A program made the position numbers and the translations under genes. The notes under the pieces were generated by a model. That model ran no database searches. It saw only the letters and a list, made by a program, of their open reading frames with translations, and was not told where the DNA came from. Shown in pieces: positions 42,975 through 50,388 of a stretch of 64,000 nucleotides of DNA (the stretch's first letter is position 1; each line of letters opens with the position of its first letter). Origin of the DNA: Streptomyces asoensis (GTDB lineage: Bacteria > Actinomycetota > Actinomycetes > Streptomycetales > Streptomycetaceae); the NCBI RefSeq assembly GCF_016860545.1, contig NZ_BNEB01000002.1:186001-250000 (forward strand), in the 5' to 3' direction.

Positions 42975-43685
42975 GTGACGGAACCCACCCACGCCGAGGC
43001 CCACGGCGGCTCGCTCGGATCCCGGCTCAACTGGCTTCGCGCGGCGGTCCTCGGCGCGAACGACGGCATCGTCTCCACCGCCGGTCTCGTCGTCGGCGTG
43101 GCCGGCGCCACGGACGACCGCTCGGCCCTGCTGACGGCGGGCCTCGCCGGTCTGCTCGCCGGATCGATGTCCATGGCGGCGGGGGAGTACGTCTCCGTGT
43201 CGACCCAGCGCGACTCCGAACGGGCCGCCCTCGCGCTGGAGCGCCGGGAGCTGCGCGAGCAGCCGGAGGCCGAGCTGGAGGAGCTGACCGAGCTGCTGGA
43301 GGAACGCGGGCTGTCCCGGGACGTCGCGAGGGAGGCCGCCGTCCAGCTCACGGAACGGGACGCCCTCAAGGCGCACGCGCGCGTGGAGCTCGGCATCGAT
43401 CCCGACGACCTCACCAACCCCTGGCACGCGGCCTGGGCGAGCTTCCTCGCCTTCACGGTCGGTGCCCTGCTGCCCCTGCTCGCCATCGTGCTGCCCCCGG
43501 CCGACGCGCGTCTCGCCGTCACCGTCGCCTCGGTCCTGGTCGCGCTGGTCTGCACGGGGTGGAGCAGCGCCCGCCTCGGGGCCGCGGCGCCGCGGCCGGC
43601 CGTCCTGCGCAATGTCGCGGGCGGGGCGCTGGCGATGGGCGCGACGTATCTGGTCGGATCGCTGCTCGGAGCGGCGGGAGTCTGA
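42975..43685 (+). CDS. VIT1/CCC1-family iron/manganese transporter
   Basis: A 236-residue membrane protein. WLRAAVLGANDGIVSTAGLVVGVAGA is the first-helix signature of the VIT family, and GLLAGSMSMAAGEYVSVSTQRDSE is the second. A charged cytoplasmic domain follows (about residues 85-135, EAELEELTELLEERG), then three hydrophobic segments. These proteins export Fe2+ or Mn2+ from the cytosol. The GTG start precedes TEPTHAEAHGG and was chosen over upstream in-frame starts because those encode non-conserved sequence. Confidence 0.9.
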   Translation: MTEPTHAEAHGGSLGSRLNWLRAAVLGANDGIVSTAGLVVGVAGATDDRSALLTAGLAGLLAGSMSMAAGEYVSVSTQRDSERAALALERRELREQPEAELEELTELLEERGLSRDVAREAAVQLTERDALKAHARVELGIDPDDLTNPWHAAWASFLAFTVGALLPLLAIVLPPADARLAVTVASVLVALVCTGWSSARLGAAAPRPAVLRNVAGGALAMGATYLVGSLLGAAGV

Positions 43686-43737
43686 GGGCGTCGTCCGGGG
43701 GCGTCTGAGGGAAGGTCACAACAAGCAAGCGCATACC

Positions 43738-43758
43738 GTCGGTAATACTTGTCGGTAA
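43738..43758 (+). repeat. Direct repeat GTCGGTAA upstream of the sterol-desaturase gene
   Basis: GTCGGTAA occurs at 43738-43745 and again at 43751-43758, 13 bp apart, starting 63 bp before the ATG. The first copy also forms TACCG-T-CGGTA with its left flank. This could be an operator for a dimeric regulator or overlap the promoter. No known consensus was recognised. Confidence 0.5.
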
Positions 43759-43800
43759 CAACGTCTAGCCGCAGCCCGGAAGCGGTTCTACGGTGCCTGC

Positions 43801-44808
43801 ATGCCGAACCTGCCCGATGTCGTGCTGTGGTCGATACCCGCCTTCGTGCTGCTCACCGTGATCGAGGTGATCAGCGTCCGGCTGCATCCTGACGAGGACG
43901 CGGCCGGGTACGAGACGAAGGACGCCGCCACGAGCGTCGGCATGGGGCTCGGCAGTCTCGTGTTCGACTTCTTCTGGAAGATCCCGATCCTCGCGATCTA
44001 CACGGCGGTCTACGAGCTGACCCCGCTGCGCGTGCCGGTCCTGTGGTGGACGGTCCCGCTGATGCTGCTCGCGCAGGACTTCTTCTACTACTGGTCCCAC
44101 CGCGGCCACCACGTCATCCGTGTGCTGTGGGCCTGCCACGTCGTCCACCACTCCAGCGAGAAGTTCAACCTCACCACCGCCCTGCGCCAGCCCTGGACCT
44201 CGTTGACCGTCTGGCCGTTCTACGTCCCGCTCGTCGCCCTGGGCGTCCACCCGGCCGCGCTCGCGTTCTGCTCCTCGGCGAACCTCGTCTACCAGTTCTG
44301 GATCCACACCGAGCGGATCGACAGGATGCCCCGGTGGTTCGAGTTCGTGTTCAACACGCCCTCCCACCACCGCGTCCACCACGCCTCGCAGGGCGGCTAC
44401 CTGGACCGCAACTTCGGCGGCATCCTCATCGTCTGGGACCGGCTCTTCGGGTCGTTCGTGCCCGAGGTGGACCGGCCCGTCTACGGGTTGACGAAGAACA
44501 TCAACACGTTCAACCCGATCAAGGTGGCCACCCACGAGTACGTCGCCATCGCCAGGGACGTGCGGGCGGCGAGCGGCTGGCGCGAGCGCGCGGGGCGGGT
44601 CTTCCGCGGCCCGGGCTGGCAGCCGGCGTCGGCCGCCGCCACGCCCGTGCCGAACACCGGAGCAGGCGCCGGCACGCCCGCGGGGACCACCGGAACCGGC
44701 ACGCCCGCGGAGACCGTCGGCATCACGGCCGCCGAGACCGGCGGCGCCGGTGACGTGAAGGCCGCCGGGGCCACCGGCGCCTCCGTCGGGGAGAGCACGG
44801 CCGCGTGA
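43801..44808 (+). CDS. Sterol desaturase / fatty acid hydroxylase family di-iron membrane enzyme
   Basis: A 335-residue protein with four to five membrane segments in residues 1-200. Three histidine boxes bind the di-iron centre: HRGHHV, HVVHHSSEKFN and HRVHHASQGGYLDRNFGG. The latter context, with YQFWIHTERID between, is typical of the branch that includes bacterial relatives of alkylglycerol monooxygenase. The last ~55 residues are a Gly/Thr/Ala/Pro-rich tail with no conserved sequence. Its TGA overlaps the GTG of the lysoplasmalogenase gene (GTGA), so the two are cotranslated. Confidence 0.88.
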   Translation: MPNLPDVVLWSIPAFVLLTVIEVISVRLHPDEDAAGYETKDAATSVGMGLGSLVFDFFWKIPILAIYTAVYELTPLRVPVLWWTVPLMLLAQDFFYYWSHRGHHVIRVLWACHVVHHSSEKFNLTTALRQPWTSLTVWPFYVPLVALGVHPAALAFCSSANLVYQFWIHTERIDRMPRWFEFVFNTPSHHRVHHASQGGYLDRNFGGILIVWDRLFGSFVPEVDRPVYGLTKNINTFNPIKVATHEYVAIARDVRAASGWRERAGRVFRGPGWQPASAAATPVPNTGAGAGTPAGTTGTGTPAETVGITAAETGGAGDVKAAGATGASVGESTAA

Positions 44809-45476
44809 CCCGCTCGCGCGTCCTCCTCGCCCTCTTCGCCCTCGCCGCGGCCGGCGACCTGCTCGCCCTCGCGTCCGGCTTCCCCGCGGGGCACCTGGTC
44901 GCCAAGCCGCTGCTGATGCCCCTCCTGGCCGCCTGGGCGGCCCTGCGCGGCGCGCCCCGGCTGCTCGTCGTGGCCCTGCTGTGCGGCTGGGGCGGCGACG
45001 TCCTGCTGCTGTCCGACGCCGACCCGGCGTTCCTCGCGGGCATGGCGTCCTTCGCCGCCGGACACGTCTGCTACCTGGCGCTGTTCGCCCGCACCGGCCG
45101 GCCACGCGCGCATGCCGCGCTGCTCGCCCCCTGCTACGCCGTCGCCCTGATCGCCACCGTCGCCCTGCTGTGGTCCGACCTCCCCGCCGGTCTGCGCGTC
45201 CCCGTGGCCGTCTACAGCACCCTGCTCACGGCCATGGCGTACGGCGCGTCGGCCCGGCTCGGCCCGGTCGCGGGCGTGGGCGGTGCGCTGTTCCTGCTCT
45301 CCGACACCCTCATCGCGACCGGCGTCGCCGAGTGGCCGCAGCCGCCGCGCCCCGACCTGTGGATCATGCTCACCTACATCGCCGCGCAGTTCCTGCTGGC
45401 CCGGGGCGCGACGATCCACCGGAACGCGGAGGGGGGACGGGAGCGGGAGCGGACGACCTCGGGCGTCCCCTGCTGA
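44805..45476 (+). CDS. YhhN/TMEM86-family lysoplasmalogenase
   Basis: A 223-residue protein made almost entirely of seven to eight membrane segments. LLCGWGGDVLLLSD and GGALFLLSDTLIA are the two conserved Asp-containing motifs of the YhhN family. Animal and Legionella homologues cleave the vinyl-ether bond of lysoplasmalogen. The gene overlaps its di-iron neighbour by four bases, which suggests one pathway. Whether this bacterium has plasmalogen-like lipids cannot be told from the sequence. Confidence 0.85.
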   Translation: MTRSRVLLALFALAAAGDLLALASGFPAGHLVAKPLLMPLLAAWAALRGAPRLLVVALLCGWGGDVLLLSDADPAFLAGMASFAAGHVCYLALFARTGRPRAHAALLAPCYAVALIATVALLWSDLPAGLRVPVAVYSTLLTAMAYGASARLGPVAGVGGALFLLSDTLIATGVAEWPQPPRPDLWIMLTYIAAQFLLARGATIHRNAEGGRERERTTSGVPC

Positions 45477-45509
45477 TCGCGTGCTGATCGCGCGCGACCG
45501 CACCGGTCC

Positions 45510-46460
45510 TCACCCCGCGCCGGGCAGCGGCAGCGCCGTCAGCAGTCCCGACACCGCGACCACCACGGCCAGCGCGGCGATCTCCACGCGCGCGGGGGAG
45601 CACGCGGCCAGCGGGTCGGGGGCCCGGCGCAGCCGGGTCCGGGCCCACAGGGCGAGCACCGCGACCGCGCCCACGAGGAGCACCTTGGCGAGCAGCACGC
45701 GCCCGTACGCCGTCGCCGTGAGCCCGTCGAGCACCGACTCCGACGGCAGCCTGCGCAGGGAGCTGCACAGGCCGGTCGCGGTGACCGCGGCGAACAGGAC
45801 GGCCGCCACGCGCGCGTAGAGCCCGAGCAGTGCGGTTCCTGCCCCGCTGCCGTTCCACCGGCGCAGCAGGCGCAGCACGTTCAGCAGTCCGCCGGCCCAC
45901 AGCGCGGAGCACGTCAGATGGACCACCGTCAGCCCGGACCCGATCAGCGCGGTGGGCTCGGTCGGCGGATGCGCGCGCAGCGCTTCGGCCAGGATCACCG
46001 CGGCGAGCGGCCACGCCTGCCGGTCGGGCCGGCGTGTGAGCGCGCACAGCCCGGCCACGGCGAACGCGATCGCCTCCAGCAGCGCCAGGACGCCGCTTCG
46101 CGAGCCGTGGCCGTGCGGCGCGAGCTCCCCGGCCGCCGCGGCGGCGCCGAACCCCACGACCGCCGCGTAAGGCGCCCAGCTGACCGGCCGGTCCGCCGGG
46201 GCCCCGGGGGACCTGCGCACGAGGAAGGCCGCGAACAGCTCTCCCATCTGCACGCACAGCGCGGCGAACAGCAGGGTCCGCAGCAGTGCGACCATGCCGG
46301 AGTCGGGGCTCAGGGCCTGTGTGGTGCCGTGCGCGGCGACGGACGGCCCGAGCAGCGGGACCAGGGCGGCGAGCGCCACCAGGGCGAGCAGCGCCACCGC
46401 CCGGCCGTGGCCGGGGCGGCGGAGGGATTCGGGTGCGTCGGGCGGTCGTATGAGGGCCAT
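45510..46460 (-). CDS. CopD-family copper resistance membrane protein
   Basis: About 316 residues with eight or nine membrane segments. The C-terminal third, VVHLTCSALWAGGLLNVLRLLRR and YGRVLLAKVLLVGAVAVLALW, is the CopD domain. The N-terminal part has FAALCVQMGELFAAFLV. CopD is thought to move copper across the membrane together with CopC. No CopC domain is present in this gene or next to it. The ATG at 46460 has AGGA 8 bp upstream and was preferred to one six codons earlier. Confidence 0.85.
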   Translation of the reverse strand: MALIRPPDAPESLRRPGHGRAVALLALVALAALVPLLGPSVAAHGTTQALSPDSGMVALLRTLLFAALCVQMGELFAAFLVRRSPGAPADRPVSWAPYAAVVGFGAAAAAGELAPHGHGSRSGVLALLEAIAFAVAGLCALTRRPDRQAWPLAAVILAEALRAHPPTEPTALIGSGLTVVHLTCSALWAGGLLNVLRLLRRWNGSGAGTALLGLYARVAAVLFAAVTATGLCSSLRRLPSESVLDGLTATAYGRVLLAKVLLVGAVAVLALWARTRLRRAPDPLAACSPARVEIAALAVVVAVSGLLTALPLPGAG

Positions 46461-46556
46461 GGCAGGAATCCTCGCCATATCCCACAAAGCCGGGCAAATC
46501 GTCCATGGCTGTGCCGGAAGCGGTGAGGCCCGGGCGGGAGCGGGCCTCACCGCGGC

Positions 46557-48038
46557 TCAGAGCCAGCGCGCCGGATCGGCCCCCCAGGCCCCCGGCGGCC
46601 GGGTCCAGTCGCGGGGGCCGCCGTCGAACGACACCGGCGCGAGGGCGTACCGCAGCCGTCCGAGCGGGCTGTCCGTCCCGGCGAGCCAGGGCCCGGCGTC
46701 GCGCAGTCCGCCCGCGTCCGCCGTGGGCTCCTCCTTCTTGGTCATCCCTTTGCCGTCCCCTTCGTCCATCCGGACGCCCTCGCCCGGCTCGCTCCCCGCG
46801 GGCCGGCCTGCGTCCCCGGCCGCTTCCGCGTCCCCGGCCGCCTCCGTTCCCCCGGTGAGCCAGGCCGCGGTCCGGGCCAGCGCCAGCCGCACGGACCGGC
46901 TGCCGCCGTCGTACGACTGCTCCGTCAGCGCCCGCAGCACGGCCGCCGCCAGGAGATGACCGGTGCCGTGGTCCAGGGCCTGGGCGGGCAGCGCCCCGGG
47001 CCGCTCCGTGCCGCCCTCCAGCACCGCGATGCCGGTGGCCGCCTGGACCAGGCTGTCGAAGCCGCGTCGGGCGCCCCACGGCCCGTACGCCCCCCAGGCC
47101 GACACCTGGGCCACGACCAGCCCGGGCCGGCGTTCGGCCAGGGCCTCGGGGGAGAGCCCGAACCGGTCCAGGGCGCCCGGCCGGTAGCCGGTGACCACGA
47201 CGTCGGCCGCCGCGAGCAGCTCCTCGAAGGTGCGCCGGTCGCTCGACAGGTCGAGCAGCGCCGACCGTTTGCCGAAGCCCGTGTCCGCGTGCTGGTCGGG
47301 CAGTTCGGGCAGGTGGGGTGCGTCGACGCGCAGCACGTCGGCGCCCAGGAGCGCGAGGGTGCGGGTGGCGACGGGCCCGGCCAGCACCCGGGTCAGATCC
47401 AGCACCCGCAGTCCGGCGGCGGGCAGCAGCGGTCCGCCGTCGAACGGCGCGAACCCGCGCGCGCGTGATCCGTCGAGCCGGCCGCGCTCGACCAGGGGAC
47501 GTGCGGCGACCGCGTCCGCCTGCGGGTGGGCCGTCCACTGCCGGGGCGTGCGCAGCGCGACGGCGAGACCGCCGGCCGCGTGGACCGTGTCCTCCACCTC
47601 CAGGGCGGCCCGCCCCGCGAGCGCCCGCGCCACGGCCGTGGGAGCGGCGTCCCCGGGCAGGCCGAGGGCGCGCAGCAGGCGTACGCGGTGGTGCGGGTAG
47701 TTGGCGTGGGTGCGCACCCAGCCGTCGGCCGTCCGCCAGAACCGTGACAGCGGGGCGAAGGCGACCGGTGCGCGCCCGTCGACGAGCAGCCGGCGCTCAC
47801 TGGTGAACGAGACGGCGACCGCGCCGTCGTCCACCCGGACCCGGGGCACCCGCGCGAGGGCGGCCCGCCGAGCCCCCAGCTCCGCGCCGGCCAGCGCGCA
47901 CACGCCGACACAGGCCCGGGCGAGCTCCCGTACGGGAAGCCGTGCGGGCAGCGCGTCCGCGCGGACCACGGTCGACACGCGCGCGAGGAGGGCGGGATCG
48001 CCACCCAGTTCCGCCCAGGCGGACGTGATGTATGTCAT
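46557..48038 (-). CDS. CaiB/BaiF family CoA-transferase (class III)
   Basis: A 493-residue protein. The family core starts at about residue 217 with LRVLDLTRVLAGPVATRTLALLGADVLRVD, continues with GKRSALLDLSS, ADVVVTGYRPGALDRFGL and VSAWGAYGPWG, and ends with RLRYALAPVSF. The first ~200 residues look like a degenerate copy of the family's C-terminal half (SRFWRTADGWVRTHANYP). A low-complexity insert rich in Gly/Glu/Asp (about 408-450) interrupts the end. Substrates are unknown. An AT-rich palindrome lies 16 bp upstream of the start. Confidence 0.85.
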   Translation of the reverse strand: MTYITSAWAELGGDPALLARVSTVVRADALPARLPVRELARACVGVCALAGAELGARRAALARVPRVRVDDGAVAVSFTSERRLLVDGRAPVAFAPLSRFWRTADGWVRTHANYPHHRVRLLRALGLPGDAAPTAVARALAGRAALEVEDTVHAAGGLAVALRTPRQWTAHPQADAVAARPLVERGRLDGSRARGFAPFDGGPLLPAAGLRVLDLTRVLAGPVATRTLALLGADVLRVDAPHLPELPDQHADTGFGKRSALLDLSSDRRTFEELLAAADVVVTGYRPGALDRFGLSPEALAERRPGLVVAQVSAWGAYGPWGARRGFDSLVQAATGIAVLEGGTERPGALPAQALDHGTGHLLAAAVLRALTEQSYDGGSRSVRLALARTAAWLTGGTEAAGDAEAAGDAGRPAGSEPGEGVRMDEGDGKGMTKKEEPTADAGGLRDAGPWLAGTDSPLGRLRYALAPVSFDGGPRDWTRPPGAWGADPARWL

Positions 48039-48053
48039 GACTCCATGATGCAT

Positions 48054-48070
48054 TATTGATCGAATCAATA
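48054..48070 (-). promoter_or_regulatory. AT-rich 7-3-7 palindrome, probable operator of the CoA-transferase gene
   Basis: TATTGAT at 48054-48060 and ATCAATA at 48064-48070 are perfect inverted repeats around CGA, 16 bp upstream of the start codon. AT-rich sequence is rare in this genome, so the site stands out. Its size suits a TetR-, MarR- or GntR-type dimer. Transcription likely starts within or next to it. Confidence 0.65.
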
Positions 48071-48120
48071 TGTGTCGGCCGGGGCGGTCGGCGGCACGGG
48101 GAGCCCACGGCGCAAGAGGA

Positions 48121-48149
48121 AGGGCCGGGCGGATGATCCGCCCGGCCCT
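48121..48149 (-). terminator. Perfect 12-bp hairpin after the subtilase gene
   Basis: Bases 48121-48132 are complementary to 48138-48149 around ATGAT. It lies 36 bp after the stop of the minus-strand subtilase gene and stops readthrough toward the CoA-transferase gene. Confidence 0.8.
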
Positions 48150-48185
48150 CGTGCCGCTTCGGCCCCGTCGACGGGACCGTCCTCG

Positions 48186-49718
48186 CTACTTCACGGCGCG
48201 CAGCGCGTTCACGACGCCGTGGCCGAAGAAGCCGTTGAGACGCTTGCCGCCCACGCAGGTAGCGTCCACGACGCCGTTGCCGTCACCGTCGTACGGCTCC
48301 GTCGGGCACGCCGTGCTGTCGGCCTGGAGCTTCAGCAGCGCCTGGAGCTCGGCCGGGCTCGCGTGCGGGTGGGTCGACTTCAGCAGCGCGGCCACACCGG
48401 CCACGTGCGGGGACGCCATCGAGGTGCCCTGGAGGAACCCGTACGCGTTGTTCGGCAGCGTCGACAGGACGCGGCCGTTGGCGGACGGGGTGTCCGGGAT
48501 CTGGTACTTGTCGCCGCCCGGGGCCGCCACGTCGACCACACCCAGACCGTAGCTGGAGTAGTACGACTTGGTGCCCTTGACGCCCGTCGCGCTCACGGTG
48601 ACGACACCCGGCAGCTGGGTCGGGACGTCGAAGCACTCGTGCGGGTCGATGGTCCGCTCGACCGGCGTGGCGTCGTCCGGGCTGGAGGCGTCGACCAGGG
48701 CGTCGGAGTCCAGGTCGTGGTTGGAGTTGCCCGCCGAGGCGACGTTGATCGTGCCCTTCTTCTGGGCGTACAGCTGGGCCCTGTTGACCGCGTCGACGAT
48801 CGCCTTCTGGTCGGGGTCGTCCATGCAGTTGTACAGCCACGGGTCGACGTAATAGCTGTTGTTCGTGACCTCGACGCCGTGGTCGGCGGCGAAGACGAAG
48901 GCGCAGACGACGTTCTCCGGGTAGAACAGGCCGTCCTTGGGGTCGCTCACCTTGATGCCCGCGACCTTCACGTCGGGCGCGACACCCGCCACGCCGATGC
49001 CGTTGCGGGCGGCGGCGATCTCACCGGCCACATGGGTGCCGTGGTAGTCCTCGGTCGGGTTGTACGGGCGCCAGGCGCCGGGGGTGGTGTCCGCGACGCC
49101 GCCGACGCAGTTGGCCGACTGGGAGGCGGAGAAGTTCGGCGCGAGGTCCGGGTGGGTGTCGTCGACACCGGTGTCGATGACGGCGACCGTCACCTTCTTG
49201 CTGCCGGGGTTGATCGCGGCGGCCTTGTCGGCGCCGATCGCCCGCAGGTCCCACTGGTCGGCCTCGAGCGGCTCGCTCTGGCCCGCCGCGTCGGAGGCCT
49301 TCTCGATCTTCGCGGCCTCCGCCTTGGTCAGGACCTGGGCGGCCCCCTCGTCGGTGGTGCCCGCGGCGCTCAGCGGCGCGGTACGGGTCGCACCGGCCGA
49401 CTGCACGCCGCGTACGGCGCGTATCTGCGGACCGAAGTCCGGGTTCGCCGAGTGGACGACGAGCACGCCGATCTTGTCGTACGTCGCGACGACGGTGCCA
49501 CCGGCCTCGGCGACCGCCTGCTTCACCTTCCGGATCGTGCTGTGGTTGGCCTTCGTGTTGACCACGTACGCCAGGGTTCCGGCGTCGGCCGCCCGGGTGG
49601 CGGAGGCCTTGACAGGGGCCGCGGAGGCCGCCGTCGGCAGGAAGCCGAGGGAGGCGGTCAGCGACAGCACGACGGGCACCGCGAGGGCGAGGCGGCGTCT
49701 GGAAGGCAGATGAGCCAT
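48186..49718 (-). CDS. Secreted S8 serine peptidase (subtilisin family)
   Basis: A 510-residue protein with a Sec signal (residues 1-33, ending ASA), an I9-like propeptide (about 45-115, YVVNTKANHSTIRKVKQAV) and an S8 catalytic domain. The triad is Asp182 in VAVIDTGVDD, His226 in HGTHVAG and Ser433 in GTSMASPHVAG, with the oxyanion Asn in ASAGNSNHD. It is exported and self-activated. The C-terminal end has two Cys (ACPTEPYDGD, DATCVGG) that may form a disulfide. By order it matches SCO1824. Confidence 0.95.
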   Translation of the reverse strand: MAHLPSRRRLALAVPVVLSLTASLGFLPTAASAAPVKASATRAADAGTLAYVVNTKANHSTIRKVKQAVAEAGGTVVATYDKIGVLVVHSANPDFGPQIRAVRGVQSAGATRTAPLSAAGTTDEGAAQVLTKAEAAKIEKASDAAGQSEPLEADQWDLRAIGADKAAAINPGSKKVTVAVIDTGVDDTHPDLAPNFSASQSANCVGGVADTTPGAWRPYNPTEDYHGTHVAGEIAAARNGIGVAGVAPDVKVAGIKVSDPKDGLFYPENVVCAFVFAADHGVEVTNNSYYVDPWLYNCMDDPDQKAIVDAVNRAQLYAQKKGTINVASAGNSNHDLDSDALVDASSPDDATPVERTIDPHECFDVPTQLPGVVTVSATGVKGTKSYYSSYGLGVVDVAAPGGDKYQIPDTPSANGRVLSTLPNNAYGFLQGTSMASPHVAGVAALLKSTHPHASPAELQALLKLQADSTACPTEPYDGDGNGVVDATCVGGKRLNGFFGHGVVNALRAVK

Positions 49719-50031
49719 GGGGTCTCCACATCATCCGGATAAGGGACCTGGCCCGAGCACAGGTACTGCTGGGCAGGTACATGACGGGTGGTGCTCGCCC
49801 GAAGCTATCTCTCCGACTCACCGGCCAGCAATGACTTCCAGGCGGCGAGTTTGCCGACCCATGACCTGACGCGGGCCCCGCTCGTTGGTCAGGAACCGGT
49901 GGGAGGCCACTTCGACAAACCCGTCCGACGCGTTGAACCCGTCCTCGTGCGGCGCCGTGACCTTGGGCAGGGAGCGAGAGGACACTCGCCTCCTTTCGCC
50001 GTCCCACCCGCATCCGCAACGAGGAGACTTC
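49719..50031. other. Divergent promoter region between subtilase and DUF485 genes
   Basis: About 310 bp with no supported gene. CAGGTAC occurs twice at 49760-49766 and 49774-49780, 14 bp apart, near the subtilase start. I could not fix promoters with confidence. Confidence 0.45.
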
Positions 50032-50388
50032 GTGGCCACCGAGACACCGCCCCCCTCGAAATCCCCAGCCCAACTCCCCACCACCGAGGAGTTCGTCGCG
50101 GTGCAGGAGAGCGCGGAGTTCGGTGAACTGCGCCGCTCCTACCGCAACTTCGCCTTCCCCCTGACCTTCGCCTTCATCGTCTGGTACCTGCTGTACGTCC
50201 TGCTGTCCAACTACGCGGGCGACTTCATGGGCACCAAGCTCTTCGGCAACTTCAACGTGGCCATGACCCTCGGCCTCGGCCAGTTCCTGACCACGTTCCT
50301 CATCGCCTGGTGGTACGCCCGCACGGCCGCCGCGCGCTTCGACCCCAAGGCCGACGCCATCAAGTCCCGGATGGAGGGCGGCGCATGA
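50032..50388 (+). CDS. DUF485 membrane protein, partner of acetate symporter
   Basis: A 118-residue protein with two membrane segments (about residues 45-63 and 78-98): RRSYRNFAFPLTFAFIVWYL and GLGQFLTTFLIAWWYARTA match DUF485 (YjcH). In many bacteria this gene precedes actP and is cotranscribed with it. The GTG start follows GAGGAG by 5 bp. Its TGA overlaps the ATG of the symporter gene (ATGA). Confidence 0.9.
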   Translation: MATETPPPSKSPAQLPTTEEFVAVQESAEFGELRRSYRNFAFPLTFAFIVWYLLYVLLSNYAGDFMGTKLFGNFNVAMTLGLGQFLTTFLIAWWYARTAAARFDPKADAIKSRMEGGA

